In this document: positions 1 to 7,797 of the stretch, one piece after another
How positions within the stretch are numbered: the first letter of the stretch is position 1
How the letters are laid out: each line of letters starts with the position of its first letter
NCBI RefSeq assembly: GCF_041081105.1
Contig: NZ_CP163528.1
Location: 5,084,001-5,148,000, forward strand
Length of the DNA stretch: 64,000 bases
From: Promicromonospora sp. Populi
GTDB taxonomy: Bacteria; Actinomycetota; Actinomycetes; Actinomycetales; Cellulomonadaceae
Reading direction: 5' to 3'
Position numbers and translations under genes: made by a program
The notes under the pieces: model-generated
Seen by the model: only the letters and a program-made list of their open reading frames with translations
Told to the model about the DNA's origin: nothing
Databases searched by the model: none

Positions 1-84
1 GATCCAGGTCTTGAAGCCTGCCGCCGATGGGGTTAGCCTGTTATTCATCAGGTGGTGAATTACGAGCGGACGGGGCTGGTCCAG

Positions 85-1788
85 ATGGCGGAGCGAGTAG
101 ATCCGGTGCTGGTTGTCGGCGCGGGACCGACGGGTTTGACCATGGCCAACGAGCTGGCGCGGCACGGTACGCCGGTGCGGATCATCGATCGCGCACCGGC
201 GCCGGCCACGACGTCGCGCGCGCTGGTGGTCATGCCGCGCACCCTGGAGATCTTCGACGACATGGGCGTGGTCGACGCGGCGCTGGCGGCCGGCAACCCG
301 GCGCCGAACCTCACCATCATGTTCAGCGGCAACAAGAAGGTGCACCTGGACCTCGTCGACCTGCTGACCGGTCCGCGCAACCACACCGAGTACTCCGTGC
401 TGCGCACCCTGTCGCAGACCGACACCGAGCACCTGCTGACCGAGGCGCTCGCCGGGCGGGGGGTCGAGGTCGAACGCGGTATGGCGGTGACCGACCTGAC
501 CCAGGACGGCGACGGCGTGACCGTGTCGCTGCGCACCGCGGACGGATCGACCGAGACCGTGCGCTGCCGGTGGCTCGTGGCGTGCGACGGCGCGCACAGC
601 GCGGTCCGCAAGGCGATCGGCATGCCGTTCGAGGGCTCCACCTATCCCGACGAGTTCATCATGGCCGACGCCAAGCTGGACTGGGAGCTGCCGGACGGCG
701 ACCTCTACGGCTTCCCCAGCCCCGCGGGGATCTTCGCGGCCTTCTCCATGCCGGGCGAGAACCGGTTCCGCATCTTCGGCAACGTCAAGCCCGGCCCCGA
801 GGGTCCCAGTGCCGAGTACAGCGAGCCCACCCACGAAGAGTTCCAGGCGATGATCGACGAGCGGGTGCCCTACCCGGCCAAGGTCGTCGAGGAGTACTGG
901 GTGACCCGCTACCGGGTGCACCGGCGCGGCGTGCCGCGATACCGGGACGGCCGGGTCTTCCTGGTCGGCGACGCCGCACACGTGCACAGCCCGGCGGGCG
1001 CTCAGGGCATGAACACCGGCATCCAGGATGCCTACAACCTGGCGTGGAAGCTCGCCCTCGTAGTGCGCGGCATCGCCGAGGAAGCGCTGCTGGACAGCTA
1101 CCACGCCGACCGGCACCCGATCGGCTTGCGGCTGCTGAAGACCACCGACCGGATGTTCGGCGTGATCGCCGGGCAGAACCGGCTGGCCAGGCTGGCCCGT
1201 GGCCGGCTGGCACCGCAGCTTGCCACCCGCCTGCTGACGCGGCCCGTCCGACGGCGGCTGCTCGGCGCCCTCTCCCAGCTCCGGCTGAGCTATCCGGACA
1301 GCCCGCTCAACACCGAGACCGGTTCGGGCTGGGAAGACGCCCCGGCCCCGGGCGACCGGGCGCGGGAGGCAGACGTGCTCATCGACCGCGAGCCAGGGCG
1401 CATCCACGACGTGCTGCGCGGCACGCAGCACACGGTGCTGCTGTTCACCGGGCTGGACGAGGGGGCGCGCCCGGCCGTGGAGCTGAACCGGATCGCCGAG
1501 CGTATCGAGCGCGCGTACCCGGAGCTGGTCAAGGCCCGCGTGGTCAGTGCGGAGCGGTTCGCCGACCATCCGACGACGCTCGGCGACCCGGACCGGTCGG
1601 CCCACCGGCAGTACGGCGTCGAACGGGCGAGCACGTTCGTCGTCCGACCCGACGGGTACGTCGCCTACCGCGGCCACCCGGTGGACGCCGAGGCGCTGCT
1701 GGCCGACCTGGCGGCCCGCCTGCCGGGTGCGGCGTCGGCCGCCGAAGCAGGACTGGGGGACCGCGCCAGGGCCCAGAACAATGCGTGA
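85..1788 (+). CDS. FAD-dependent aromatic-ring hydroxylase-like monooxygenase
   Basis: Predicted flavoprotein monooxygenase of the PheA/TfdB/MhpA group, which use FAD and NAD(P)H to hydroxylate aromatic or polyketide rings. Of 567 aa, typical for the family. Visible motifs are the dinucleotide-binding GAGPTG at residues 12-17, the DG motif in LVACDGAHSAVRKAIG near residue 165, and the second FAD motif GDAAHVHSPAGAQGMN near residue 295. The last ~150 residues match the thioredoxin-like C-terminal domain of this group. The ATG at 85 is chosen because it places the Rossmann strand at the usual distance from the N-terminus; GTG codons at 52 and 55 are in frame. It stands alone ahead of a tRNA, so the substrate cannot be read from context; a polyketide or phenol are both possible. 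Confidence 0.85.
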   Translation: MAERVDPVLVVGAGPTGLTMANELARHGTPVRIIDRAPAPATTSRALVVMPRTLEIFDDMGVVDAALAAGNPAPNLTIMFSGNKKVHLDLVDLLTGPRNHTEYSVLRTLSQTDTEHLLTEALAGRGVEVERGMAVTDLTQDGDGVTVSLRTADGSTETVRCRWLVACDGAHSAVRKAIGMPFEGSTYPDEFIMADAKLDWELPDGDLYGFPSPAGIFAAFSMPGENRFRIFGNVKPGPEGPSAEYSEPTHEEFQAMIDERVPYPAKVVEEYWVTRYRVHRRGVPRYRDGRVFLVGDAAHVHSPAGAQGMNTGIQDAYNLAWKLALVVRGIAEEALLDSYHADRHPIGLRLLKTTDRMFGVIAGQNRLARLARGRLAPQLATRLLTRPVRRRLLGALSQLRLSYPDSPLNTETGSGWEDAPAPGDRAREADVLIDREPGRIHDVLRGTQHTVLLFTGLDEGARPAVELNRIAERIERAYPELVKARVVSAERFADHPTTLGDPDRSAHRQYGVERASTFVVRPDGYVAYRGHPVDAEALLADLAARLPGAASAAEAGLGDRARAQNNA

Positions 1789-1868
1789 CTGAATGGCGCG
1801 GGGCAAGCCCAGGAGCCGAATTGGCATGGTCAAGACCACCTCGACCTAGGATAAACTCGGCACGCTTT

Positions 1869-1945
1869 GCCTCCGTAGCTCAGTTGGATAGAGCGGGTCC
1901 CTTCTAATGACTAGGTCGCGGGTTCGAATCCTGCCGGGGGCACCA
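1869..1945 (+). tRNA. tRNA-Arg (anticodon UCU), CCA encoded
   Basis: A full cloverleaf can be folded by eye. The 7-bp acceptor stem pairs 1869-1875 with 1935-1941 (one U-G). The D arm is GCTC/GAGC. The anticodon loop CTTCTAA (1901-1907) presents TCT at 1903-1905. The T arm is GCGGG-TTCGAAT-CCTGC, followed by discriminator A and a genomically encoded CCA at 1943-1945. The anticodon stem has a U-G pair and a C-U mismatch next to the loop. It reads AGA codons, which are rare in such GC-rich genomes. Confidence 0.95.
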
Positions 1946-2122
1946 CACAGATGGGAACGGACGTAGCCGGGTCTGCGGCTGACGTGTCCGGTGCGGCAGA
2001 GTCGGCATGGGTGGTGCGTCAGCGCCCTCGGTCCGGGGCGCGATCCTGAGGCGGCAGCGAGCGAAGACGTCGAGGCCGAGCCCGTTCATGGTCATTGACG
2101 ACTCCTAAGGTGAACGTTAGTG

Positions 2123-2140
2123 TGACGCAACGATGCGTCG
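2123..2140. promoter_or_regulatory. LacI-type operator upstream of the sugar ABC operon
   Basis: TGACGCAACGATGCGTCG holds 8-bp half-sites GACGCAAC/GATGCGTC around a central CG, the usual architecture of LacI-family operators. The same sequence with one half-site change recurs at 7753-7770 before the lyase gene. An ATG at 2133 lies inside the palindrome, which argues against it being a start codon. The likely ligand is the LacI protein encoded at 6723-7727 (inference). Confidence 0.75.
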
Positions 2141-2192
2141 CCGACGACGGTCGGAGCCCGGGCGGCATCGATGCCGCAAGGGAGAGGTGTGC

Positions 2193-3506
2193 ATGGGTTC
2201 CAGGAAGTCGCGGAGAGTGCTGCTCCGTTCATCTTGGCAAGATGTCAACATCGGCGACGTTGCCCATTCGCCAGGATTGCTGTCGGCATTGTTGGAGGTG
2301 GACCCGGACGCCGACGTCACACTGTGGCCGGTGGCGCTCGGCGAACGCGAGGAAGCATTGATGCGCCGCGCCGTCCCGCACGTGCCGATCGTGCGTGGTG
2401 AGCTGACTGCGGACGGAGATCTCACGACGCCCGAGCTGGAGATGGCGTGGCGCTCGGCAGATGTGTTGGTGCACGGCTCCGCGGCCGACGTCGTGAATCG
2501 CCAGGCTGAGCTCATCCATTGGTCCCGGACTGCGGGGAAGCCGCATGGATACGCCGGCGTCACCGTTGACCCGGTCTGCCCTCCTACGTGGGGCACCCTG
2601 GCTGAGCTGCAGACCATGGTCGAGTTCCTTCCGGAAGGATTCCTCGACGAGGATGGGCGGGAGCCACTGGACTCCGCCGAGTTCATCTTCACCAGGGAGT
2701 CGATCTCGCTCGGATATCTGCGCCGCCAGCAGGTCCAGGCTGGGTCTTTGGAGTTCGGACCAGACGGTACGTTCGCCTATGACTTTGCCGACCGTGCTGC
2801 CATCGAGCCCTTCCGGGAGAAGATGGGCCTGGGTAATGGCGACTTTGCGTGCTTCGTGCCGCGGCTACGCTATGCCCCGTACGCCCAGATGCGCGGTGAG
2901 GAGCCCACGCAGGAGAGCATGCGTAGAGACGCGATCAACGTGGCGACGTCCCAGGCTGACCTGAGAGTCCTCGTGGCTGCCATCGCGACCTGGGTTCGCC
3001 AGGCAAAGGCGCCAGCCGTTGTTGTCCCGGAGATGTCCTACGTGCCCGATTACGCACGCGACCATCTCCTTCCGCTGTTACCCCCGGATGTGGCACCGCA
3101 CGTGAAGATCCTCGATCGGTTCTGGTCCCTGGCCGAGGCCAGTGCTGTCTATTCCGTAAGTCGCGCGGTCATCAGCATGGAATGCCATTCACCGATCATC
3201 GCGTCCGCACATGCTGTGCCCACTGTGTACCTGCGCCAGCCCACCGAGACGGTCAAGGGGGCCATGTACCACGATCTAGGTGGCTCGGACATGCTCATCG
3301 AGGTCGGTCCGGGCGCCGAGACGGTGGTGGTGGAGACCGTCACCAGCATCATTGACAACCCTCAGCGGTGGAGTGACCTGTCCGCGAGGGTGAACGCCGT
3401 TGCTCGCAGTCGACTTCGGCAGATGGCCAGCACAATCCTGTACGGCCCGCCTTCCACGCCCCATGAGGCAGCAACCGTCGGTGAGCTAGTAGGAGGTACA
3501 CCATGA
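2193..3506 (+). CDS. Polysaccharide pyruvyl transferase family protein
   Basis: A 437-aa protein resembling the polysaccharide pyruvyl transferase (WcaK/CsaB) superfamily, which has a GT-B-like fold. The N-terminal segment SSWQDVNIGDVAHSPGLL and the repeating two-domain organisation fit, as does the C-terminal block around SRAVISMECHSPIIASAHAV, where these enzymes carry a conserved His-containing loop. Start at ATG 2193 follows the ribosome site GGGAGAGG; the in-frame ATG at 2133 falls in the operator. It overlaps the binding-protein gene by 4 bp (ATGA) and is therefore the first gene of the sugar ABC operon. In a catabolic locus its job is unclear: it may add, move or remove a pyruvyl or other group on an imported saccharide. 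The substrate is not readable. Confidence 0.7.
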   Translation: MGSRKSRRVLLRSSWQDVNIGDVAHSPGLLSALLEVDPDADVTLWPVALGEREEALMRRAVPHVPIVRGELTADGDLTTPELEMAWRSADVLVHGSAADVVNRQAELIHWSRTAGKPHGYAGVTVDPVCPPTWGTLAELQTMVEFLPEGFLDEDGREPLDSAEFIFTRESISLGYLRRQQVQAGSLEFGPDGTFAYDFADRAAIEPFREKMGLGNGDFACFVPRLRYAPYAQMRGEEPTQESMRRDAINVATSQADLRVLVAAIATWVRQAKAPAVVVPEMSYVPDYARDHLLPLLPPDVAPHVKILDRFWSLAEASAVYSVSRAVISMECHSPIIASAHAVPTVYLRQPTETVKGAMYHDLGGSDMLIEVGPGAETVVVETVTSIIDNPQRWSDLSARVNAVARSRLRQMASTILYGPPSTPHEAATVGELVGGTP

Positions 3507-4840
3507 GAGAAGCAAGGGTGCAGCGCTGGGGCGGAGGCTCGCGCCGTGGCGCCACGATCCTGGCGATGAGCGCCGTGGCGCTACTGGGCTTGGGAGCGTG
3601 CGGTCAGGCAGACAACCTGGCCGAGAGCGATGACGGCACCACCGAGCCCGGGGATGCCGTCGAGCTCCGCGTGGCGTGGTGGGGCGCTGAGCTCCGCCAC
3701 GAGCAGACGCAGGCTGCTCTGGCGGTGTGTGCCGCCTCCGTCGGCAACATCACCACCTCGTCGGAGTACGTCAGCGAGGGATACGAGGACAGGCTGGCGA
3801 CCCAGTTCGCAGCAGGCGACGCGCCGGACATCATCCAGGTGACCAGTGCACATATCAGCTCCTACGCCCAACGCGGAGGGCTGCTGGACCTGGCGACCGT
3901 CGAGGAGTACATCGACACCTCGGCCATCACGCCCAGCGTGTTGAGCGCGGATCAGGTGGATGGAGTCAGCTACGCGATTCCCGTCACCACGAACGCGTCC
4001 GGGATCCTGCTCAACGTTGATCTGCTGGACGAGTACGGGCTTGAGCGCCCCGATGACGAGAACTGGAGCTGGGACGATCTGTTCGAGTACGCCACCGGTG
4101 TGAATGATGCGACCGATGGTGAGATCTGGGGGCTGCAGCAGCCCAGCGAGGACATCCGCCTGCTCGGAATCTGGGCACGGCAGCTCGGGCACCCTGACGG
4201 CCTCTTCAGCTCGACGGGAGTGGGCCTGGACACCGACACGATCGCCTCGTTCCTGCAGTACGGCTACGACCTGCAGGAGTCCGGCGGGTCTGCACCCGCC
4301 TCGGTCTCGGTCGAGACTCAGGGTGGGGGCGTCGAGCAGACCATGATCGGCACCAATCGCGCGCTGATGGCGGTCCGGCCGATCAATGAGGTCAGCGCGC
4401 TCGAGCCAGAGTTCGAGCTGCTGCAGCTGCCGGTCCATGAGCCCGGCCAGACCGGCCAGACCTTCCGGTCGATGAGCTGGGCCATCACGTCGGACACGGC
4501 ACACCCGCAGGAGGCAGCCCAGCTCCTGGATTGCCTTCAGGGGAATCTGGATGCCGCTGAGATCCTGCAGGCTGAGCGTGGGATTCCCGCGAACCAGGAC
4601 GTCGTGGAGCACCTCAGGGACGATCTCTCACCGGAGCAGCAGATGATGGCGGACTTCGTCGCTGTCGTGGAGGAGAACGCACCTGAGGCCGCGCCGATGC
4701 CACCACCGCCCGGTGCCGACCAGGCCGAGCCGATGCTGCGGCGCTATGCCGAAGACATGCTGTTCGGCCGGATCTCACCCGACGAGGCTGCCGAGCAGTT
4801 CGCGACCGAGCTCGACCAGAGCATCTCGTCCGAGGACTAG
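3503..4840 (+). CDS. Carbohydrate ABC transporter substrate-binding lipoprotein
   Basis: Extracytoplasmic sugar-binding protein (family 1, MalE/UgpB-like), 445 aa. It has a basic N-terminus, a hydrophobic stretch and a lipobox LGLGAC near residue 33, so it should be lipid-anchored outside the membrane. An acidic linker rich in Asp/Glu follows the Cys. The start is an ATG with AGGAGG at 3490-3495 and overlaps the stop of the upstream gene. Two permease genes follow, but no ATPase gene is present; such importers in actinomycetes usually share a common MsiK-type ATPase encoded elsewhere (family knowledge). Ligand unknown; the adjoining lyase suggests oligosaccharides released from an acidic polysaccharide. 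Confidence 0.9.
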   Translation: MREARVQRWGGGSRRGATILAMSAVALLGLGACGQADNLAESDDGTTEPGDAVELRVAWWGAELRHEQTQAALAVCAASVGNITTSSEYVSEGYEDRLATQFAAGDAPDIIQVTSAHISSYAQRGGLLDLATVEEYIDTSAITPSVLSADQVDGVSYAIPVTTNASGILLNVDLLDEYGLERPDDENWSWDDLFEYATGVNDATDGEIWGLQQPSEDIRLLGIWARQLGHPDGLFSSTGVGLDTDTIASFLQYGYDLQESGGSAPASVSVETQGGGVEQTMIGTNRALMAVRPINEVSALEPEFELLQLPVHEPGQTGQTFRSMSWAITSDTAHPQEAAQLLDCLQGNLDAAEILQAERGIPANQDVVEHLRDDLSPEQQMMADFVAVVEENAPEAAPMPPPPGADQAEPMLRRYAEDMLFGRISPDEAAEQFATELDQSISSED

Positions 4841-4885
4841 CCGGCGGTCACATGCTGCCGGTGCCCACACTCAAGGAGGAACGCC

Positions 4886-5845
4886 ATGGCTGTTCCTGGC
4901 GAAGTGTCAAAGCTCCGCAAGACGGCCGGGCCGGCGACCAGGGCTCCCTCCGAGAAAGGCGATGGGAAGGCGGCAGCGCTCTTCCTGATGCCGTGGTTCG
5001 TCGGTCTGGTGCTCATCGTCGTCGGGCCGCTGCTCGCGTCGCTGTACCTTTCCTTCACGAACTACAACCTGTTGCAGGACCCAGAGCTTGTAGGGGTGGA
5101 GAACTACAGGCAGCTGTTTCAAGATCCCCGGCTGCTGCAGTCGCTTCAGGTGACCTTCACCTACGTCTTCGTCTCTGTGCCACTGCAGCTCGCGGCAGCG
5201 CTCGGGCTGGCGCTGGTGCTGGACAAGGGTGTGCGCGGACTCCCGTTCTACCGTTCGGTCTTCTACCTGCCCTCACTGCTGGGGAGCTCGGTCGCGATCG
5301 CGATCCTGTGGCGACAGCTCTTCGGAACTCAAGGGCTGCTCAATCAGGTCATCGACTGGTTCAACGGCATCCAGCCATTGGTTCATATCGGCACCCAAGG
5401 ATGGGTGTCTGATCCCGCCTACGCGCTGGGCACGCTGATCACCTTGAACGTGTGGACGTTCGGCTCGCCCATGGTGATCTTCCTCGCTGGCCTTCGTCAG
5501 ATACCCCAGATGTACTACGAGGCCGCGAGCCTGGACGGCGCCTCGAAGCTTCGACAGTTCATCAGCGTCACATTTCCGATGCTGACTCCGGTGGTCTTCT
5601 TCAACCTTGTGCTTCAGATCATCAATGCGTTCCAGACCTTTACGCAGGCGTTCATCGTCTCAGGCGGAACTGGAGGCCCCGTCGATTCAACGCTGTTCTA
5701 CACGCTGTACCTCTACCTGCAAGGCTTTGGGAACTTCAACATGGGATACGCCTCGGCCATGGCGTGGCTGCTGCTGGTCATCGTTGGTGCGATGACCGCG
5801 CTCAACTTCTACGCCTCGAAGTACTGGGTCTTCTACGATGACTGA
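4886..5845 (+). CDS. Carbohydrate ABC transporter permease 1 (MalF-like)
   Basis: Inner-membrane permease, 319 aa, with about six hydrophobic segments starting at LFLMPWFVGLVLIVVGPLL. The EAA loop that contacts the ATPase is EAASLDGASKLRQFISVTFP, near residue 215. Start ATG 4886 has AAGGAGGAA just upstream. It lies 45 bp after the binding protein and overlaps permease 2 by 8 bp, so the pair should be translationally coupled. It forms the heterodimeric membrane channel with the product of 5838-6695. Confidence 0.92.
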   Translation: MAVPGEVSKLRKTAGPATRAPSEKGDGKAAALFLMPWFVGLVLIVVGPLLASLYLSFTNYNLLQDPELVGVENYRQLFQDPRLLQSLQVTFTYVFVSVPLQLAAALGLALVLDKGVRGLPFYRSVFYLPSLLGSSVAIAILWRQLFGTQGLLNQVIDWFNGIQPLVHIGTQGWVSDPAYALGTLITLNVWTFGSPMVIFLAGLRQIPQMYYEAASLDGASKLRQFISVTFPMLTPVVFFNLVLQIINAFQTFTQAFIVSGGTGGPVDSTLFYTLYLYLQGFGNFNMGYASAMAWLLLVIVGAMTALNFYASKYWVFYDD

Positions 5846-6695
5846 GGCGGGATCACACTTGCGCTGGCGACCACGACTACGCGGGCTGTTCAGGCACGTG
5901 GTCCTGATCGTGGCCGGGATCGTGATGATCTATCCACTGCTGTGGATGCTGGCCTCCTCGTTCAAGCCTGATGCCCTGATCTTCGCCGAGCCTGGCCTGA
6001 TCCCCACCGATTTCACGACGGAGAACTACTCACGGGGCTGGAACTCCCTGGCTCACCCCTTCAGCTACTACCTGATGAACTCTTTCATGGTGGTGTCCGG
6101 TGCCGTGCTGGGAAACGTGGTGGCGTGCTCGCTGGCCGCCTACGCGTTTGCGAGGCTGAACTTCCGATTTCGGCGCCTGTGGTTCGCGGTCATGCTCATG
6201 TCGATCATGTTGCCGATCCACGTGATCATCGTGCCCCAGTACGTGCTGTTCTCCGAGCTCGGATGGCTCAACACGTTCCTCCCGCTCATCGTGCCCAAGT
6301 TCCTGGCCACCGACTCCTTCTTCGTCTTCCTCATGGTCCAGTTCTTCCGGGGCGTCCCGAAGGAGCTCGACGAGGCTGCACGCATCGACGGAGCAGGTCA
6401 CGGACGGATCTTCCTTCAGATCATGCTGCCCCTGGCAGTACCGGCTCTGGCGACGACGGCCATCTTCACCTTCATCTGGACCTGGAACGACTTCTTATCC
6501 CAGCTGATCTTCCTGACCGATCCGGACATGTACACCGTCCCGATCGCGTTGCGGGCGTTCCTGGACTCCACGGGTCAGTCCTCCTGGGGAGCCATGTTCG
6601 CGATGTCGGTCCTCTCTCTCGTTCCGCTGTTCCTGATGTTCCTCCTGGGCCAGCGCTATCTGGTTCGGGGCATTGCCACCACCGGTCTGAAGTGA
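5838..6695 (+). CDS. Carbohydrate ABC transporter permease 2 (MalG-like)
   Basis: Second membrane subunit of the sugar importer, 285 aa, with about six membrane spans. The EAA loop DEAARIDGAGHGRIFLQIML is near residue 178. The N-terminal VLIVAGIVMIYPLLWMLASS followed by SFKP is characteristic of MalG-type permeases. It overlaps the first permease by 8 bp. The regulator gene begins 27 bp downstream, so transcription of the operon probably extends into it. Confidence 0.92.
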   Translation: MTEAGSHLRWRPRLRGLFRHVVLIVAGIVMIYPLLWMLASSFKPDALIFAEPGLIPTDFTTENYSRGWNSLAHPFSYYLMNSFMVVSGAVLGNVVACSLAAYAFARLNFRFRRLWFAVMLMSIMLPIHVIIVPQYVLFSELGWLNTFLPLIVPKFLATDSFFVFLMVQFFRGVPKELDEAARIDGAGHGRIFLQIMLPLAVPALATTAIFTFIWTWNDFLSQLIFLTDPDMYTVPIALRAFLDSTGQSSWGAMFAMSVLSLVPLFLMFLLGQRYLVRGIATTGLK

Positions 6696-6722
6696 TGGCC
6701 CGGCCACATTAGGATCAGCCAG

Positions 6723-7727
6723 ATGGCGACACAGAAGGACATCGCGCGCACGGCCGGCGTTTCGGCGTCGACGGTCTCTGCGGTGCTGAACGGCACCACC
6801 CATACCCGTATGAGTGACGAGACCCGCGCCCGTATCCAGGCCGCGATCGTCGAGCTGGGGTATGTGCCCAACGATGCTGCCCGAGCGCTACGTCGTCAGC
6901 ATGCCGGCACGATCGCGGTCGTCGTCGAGAACCTCGAGAACCCGGTGTACAAGGAGCTGTTCCGCGGCATCTACGAGGCCGCCGAAGAGCATGGCTGGAC
7001 GATCGTGCTGGGTGACACCATGTGGATGAGGTCTGGTAGCCACTTTCTTGCGCGGATGCTGGGTCAGGGCTCGGTTGATGCCATTGTGCTCAGACACGGC
7101 GGCCTGATCGACGAGGCGGTGCTTGGTGCCCTTCGTTCGCGGCCCACTCCTGTCCTCCTGGTTGAGCATCAGCATGATGACAAAGATCCTTGGCTGGCAC
7201 TGGATGAGGTGGCGGCGGGACGAGCCGCCGCTGATCATCTGATCGAGGCCGGGCACACGGAGATCGCCTTCGTCGGCGGCTTGGACACTTCGCCCTCGAA
7301 CCCGCGGCACGAGGGGTATCTAAGTGCTCTGAAGCATGCACGGCTGCAACCCCGACCCCCCTTGTTCACCGGCTTTGGTGCTCAAGCCGGTGCAAGCGGG
7401 CTGGCAGCCCTCCAGGCCGGTGAGACGATGCCGACCGCGGTCGTGGTGAACAACGTGATGTCGGCTGTGGGGCTGCTCGCGGCAGCTGCCGATGCCGGGA
7501 TCGCCGTGCCCGGTGAGCTCTCGGTGGTGGGGATCCATGACGCTGAGATCGCCGAGCTGGTGCGGCCGCAGCTGACCACGGTCCGCCTACCGATGCGGGT
7601 GCTGGGCATTCGGGCCGTCGAGCAGGTCTCGGCCCTGCTGGCTGGCGTGTCCACGAGCCTGGGCGTCATCCGCGACCCGCTGCCGTACGTCGTCGCGCGC
7701 GGGAGCGTCGGACCGGCCCGCTCTTGA
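6723..7727 (+). CDS. LacI family transcriptional regulator
   Basis: A 334-aa repressor of the LacI/GalR family. The N-terminal DNA-binding domain MATQKDIARTAGVSASTVSA is followed by VLNGTTHTRMSD and the hinge helix region PNDAARALRRQ. A periplasmic-binding-protein-like sensor domain makes up the rest. It sits between the permease genes and the lyase gene, and two palindromes of LacI type lie at 2123-2140 and 7753-7770, directly before those transcription units. The natural reading is a local repressor released by a saccharide derived from the lyase substrate (inference). Confidence 0.93.
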   Translation: MATQKDIARTAGVSASTVSAVLNGTTHTRMSDETRARIQAAIVELGYVPNDAARALRRQHAGTIAVVVENLENPVYKELFRGIYEAAEEHGWTIVLGDTMWMRSGSHFLARMLGQGSVDAIVLRHGGLIDEAVLGALRSRPTPVLLVEHQHDDKDPWLALDEVAAGRAAADHLIEAGHTEIAFVGGLDTSPSNPRHEGYLSALKHARLQPRPPLFTGFGAQAGASGLAALQAGETMPTAVVVNNVMSAVGLLAAAADAGIAVPGELSVVGIHDAEIAELVRPQLTTVRLPMRVLGIRAVEQVSALLAGVSTSLGVIRDPLPYVVARGSVGPARS

Positions 7728-7752
7728 CCGGGTCGACGCTCGGTCCCTAGAG

Positions 7753-7770
7753 TGACGCAACGATACGTCA
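7753..7770. promoter_or_regulatory. LacI-type operator upstream of the lyase gene
   Basis: TGACGCAACGATACGTCA is a palindrome with a central CG and matches the operator at 2123-2140 in 15 of the first 16 positions. It lies 28 bp upstream of the lyase start at 7798 and 26 bp after the end of the lacI gene, so it probably controls a separate lyase promoter. Confidence 0.75.
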
Positions 7771-7797
7771 CAGCGGCTGAGGGGAATGGAGATCGTG

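Noticed and set aside
27..1907. Long plus-strand frame parallel to the monooxygenase gene
   Set aside because: Arg/Gly/Pro-rich shadow of the real gene with no domains; typical for GC-rich DNA.
1869..1945. tRNA-Arg as an attachment site for an integrated island covering 2-11 kb
   Set aside because: No integrase gene and no direct repeat of the tRNA 3' end were seen downstream.
1904..2095. Minus-strand reading frame overlapping the tRNA
   Set aside because: Its C-terminal CPRQDSNPRPSH is the well-known artefact of translating tRNA antisense; there is no ribosome site.
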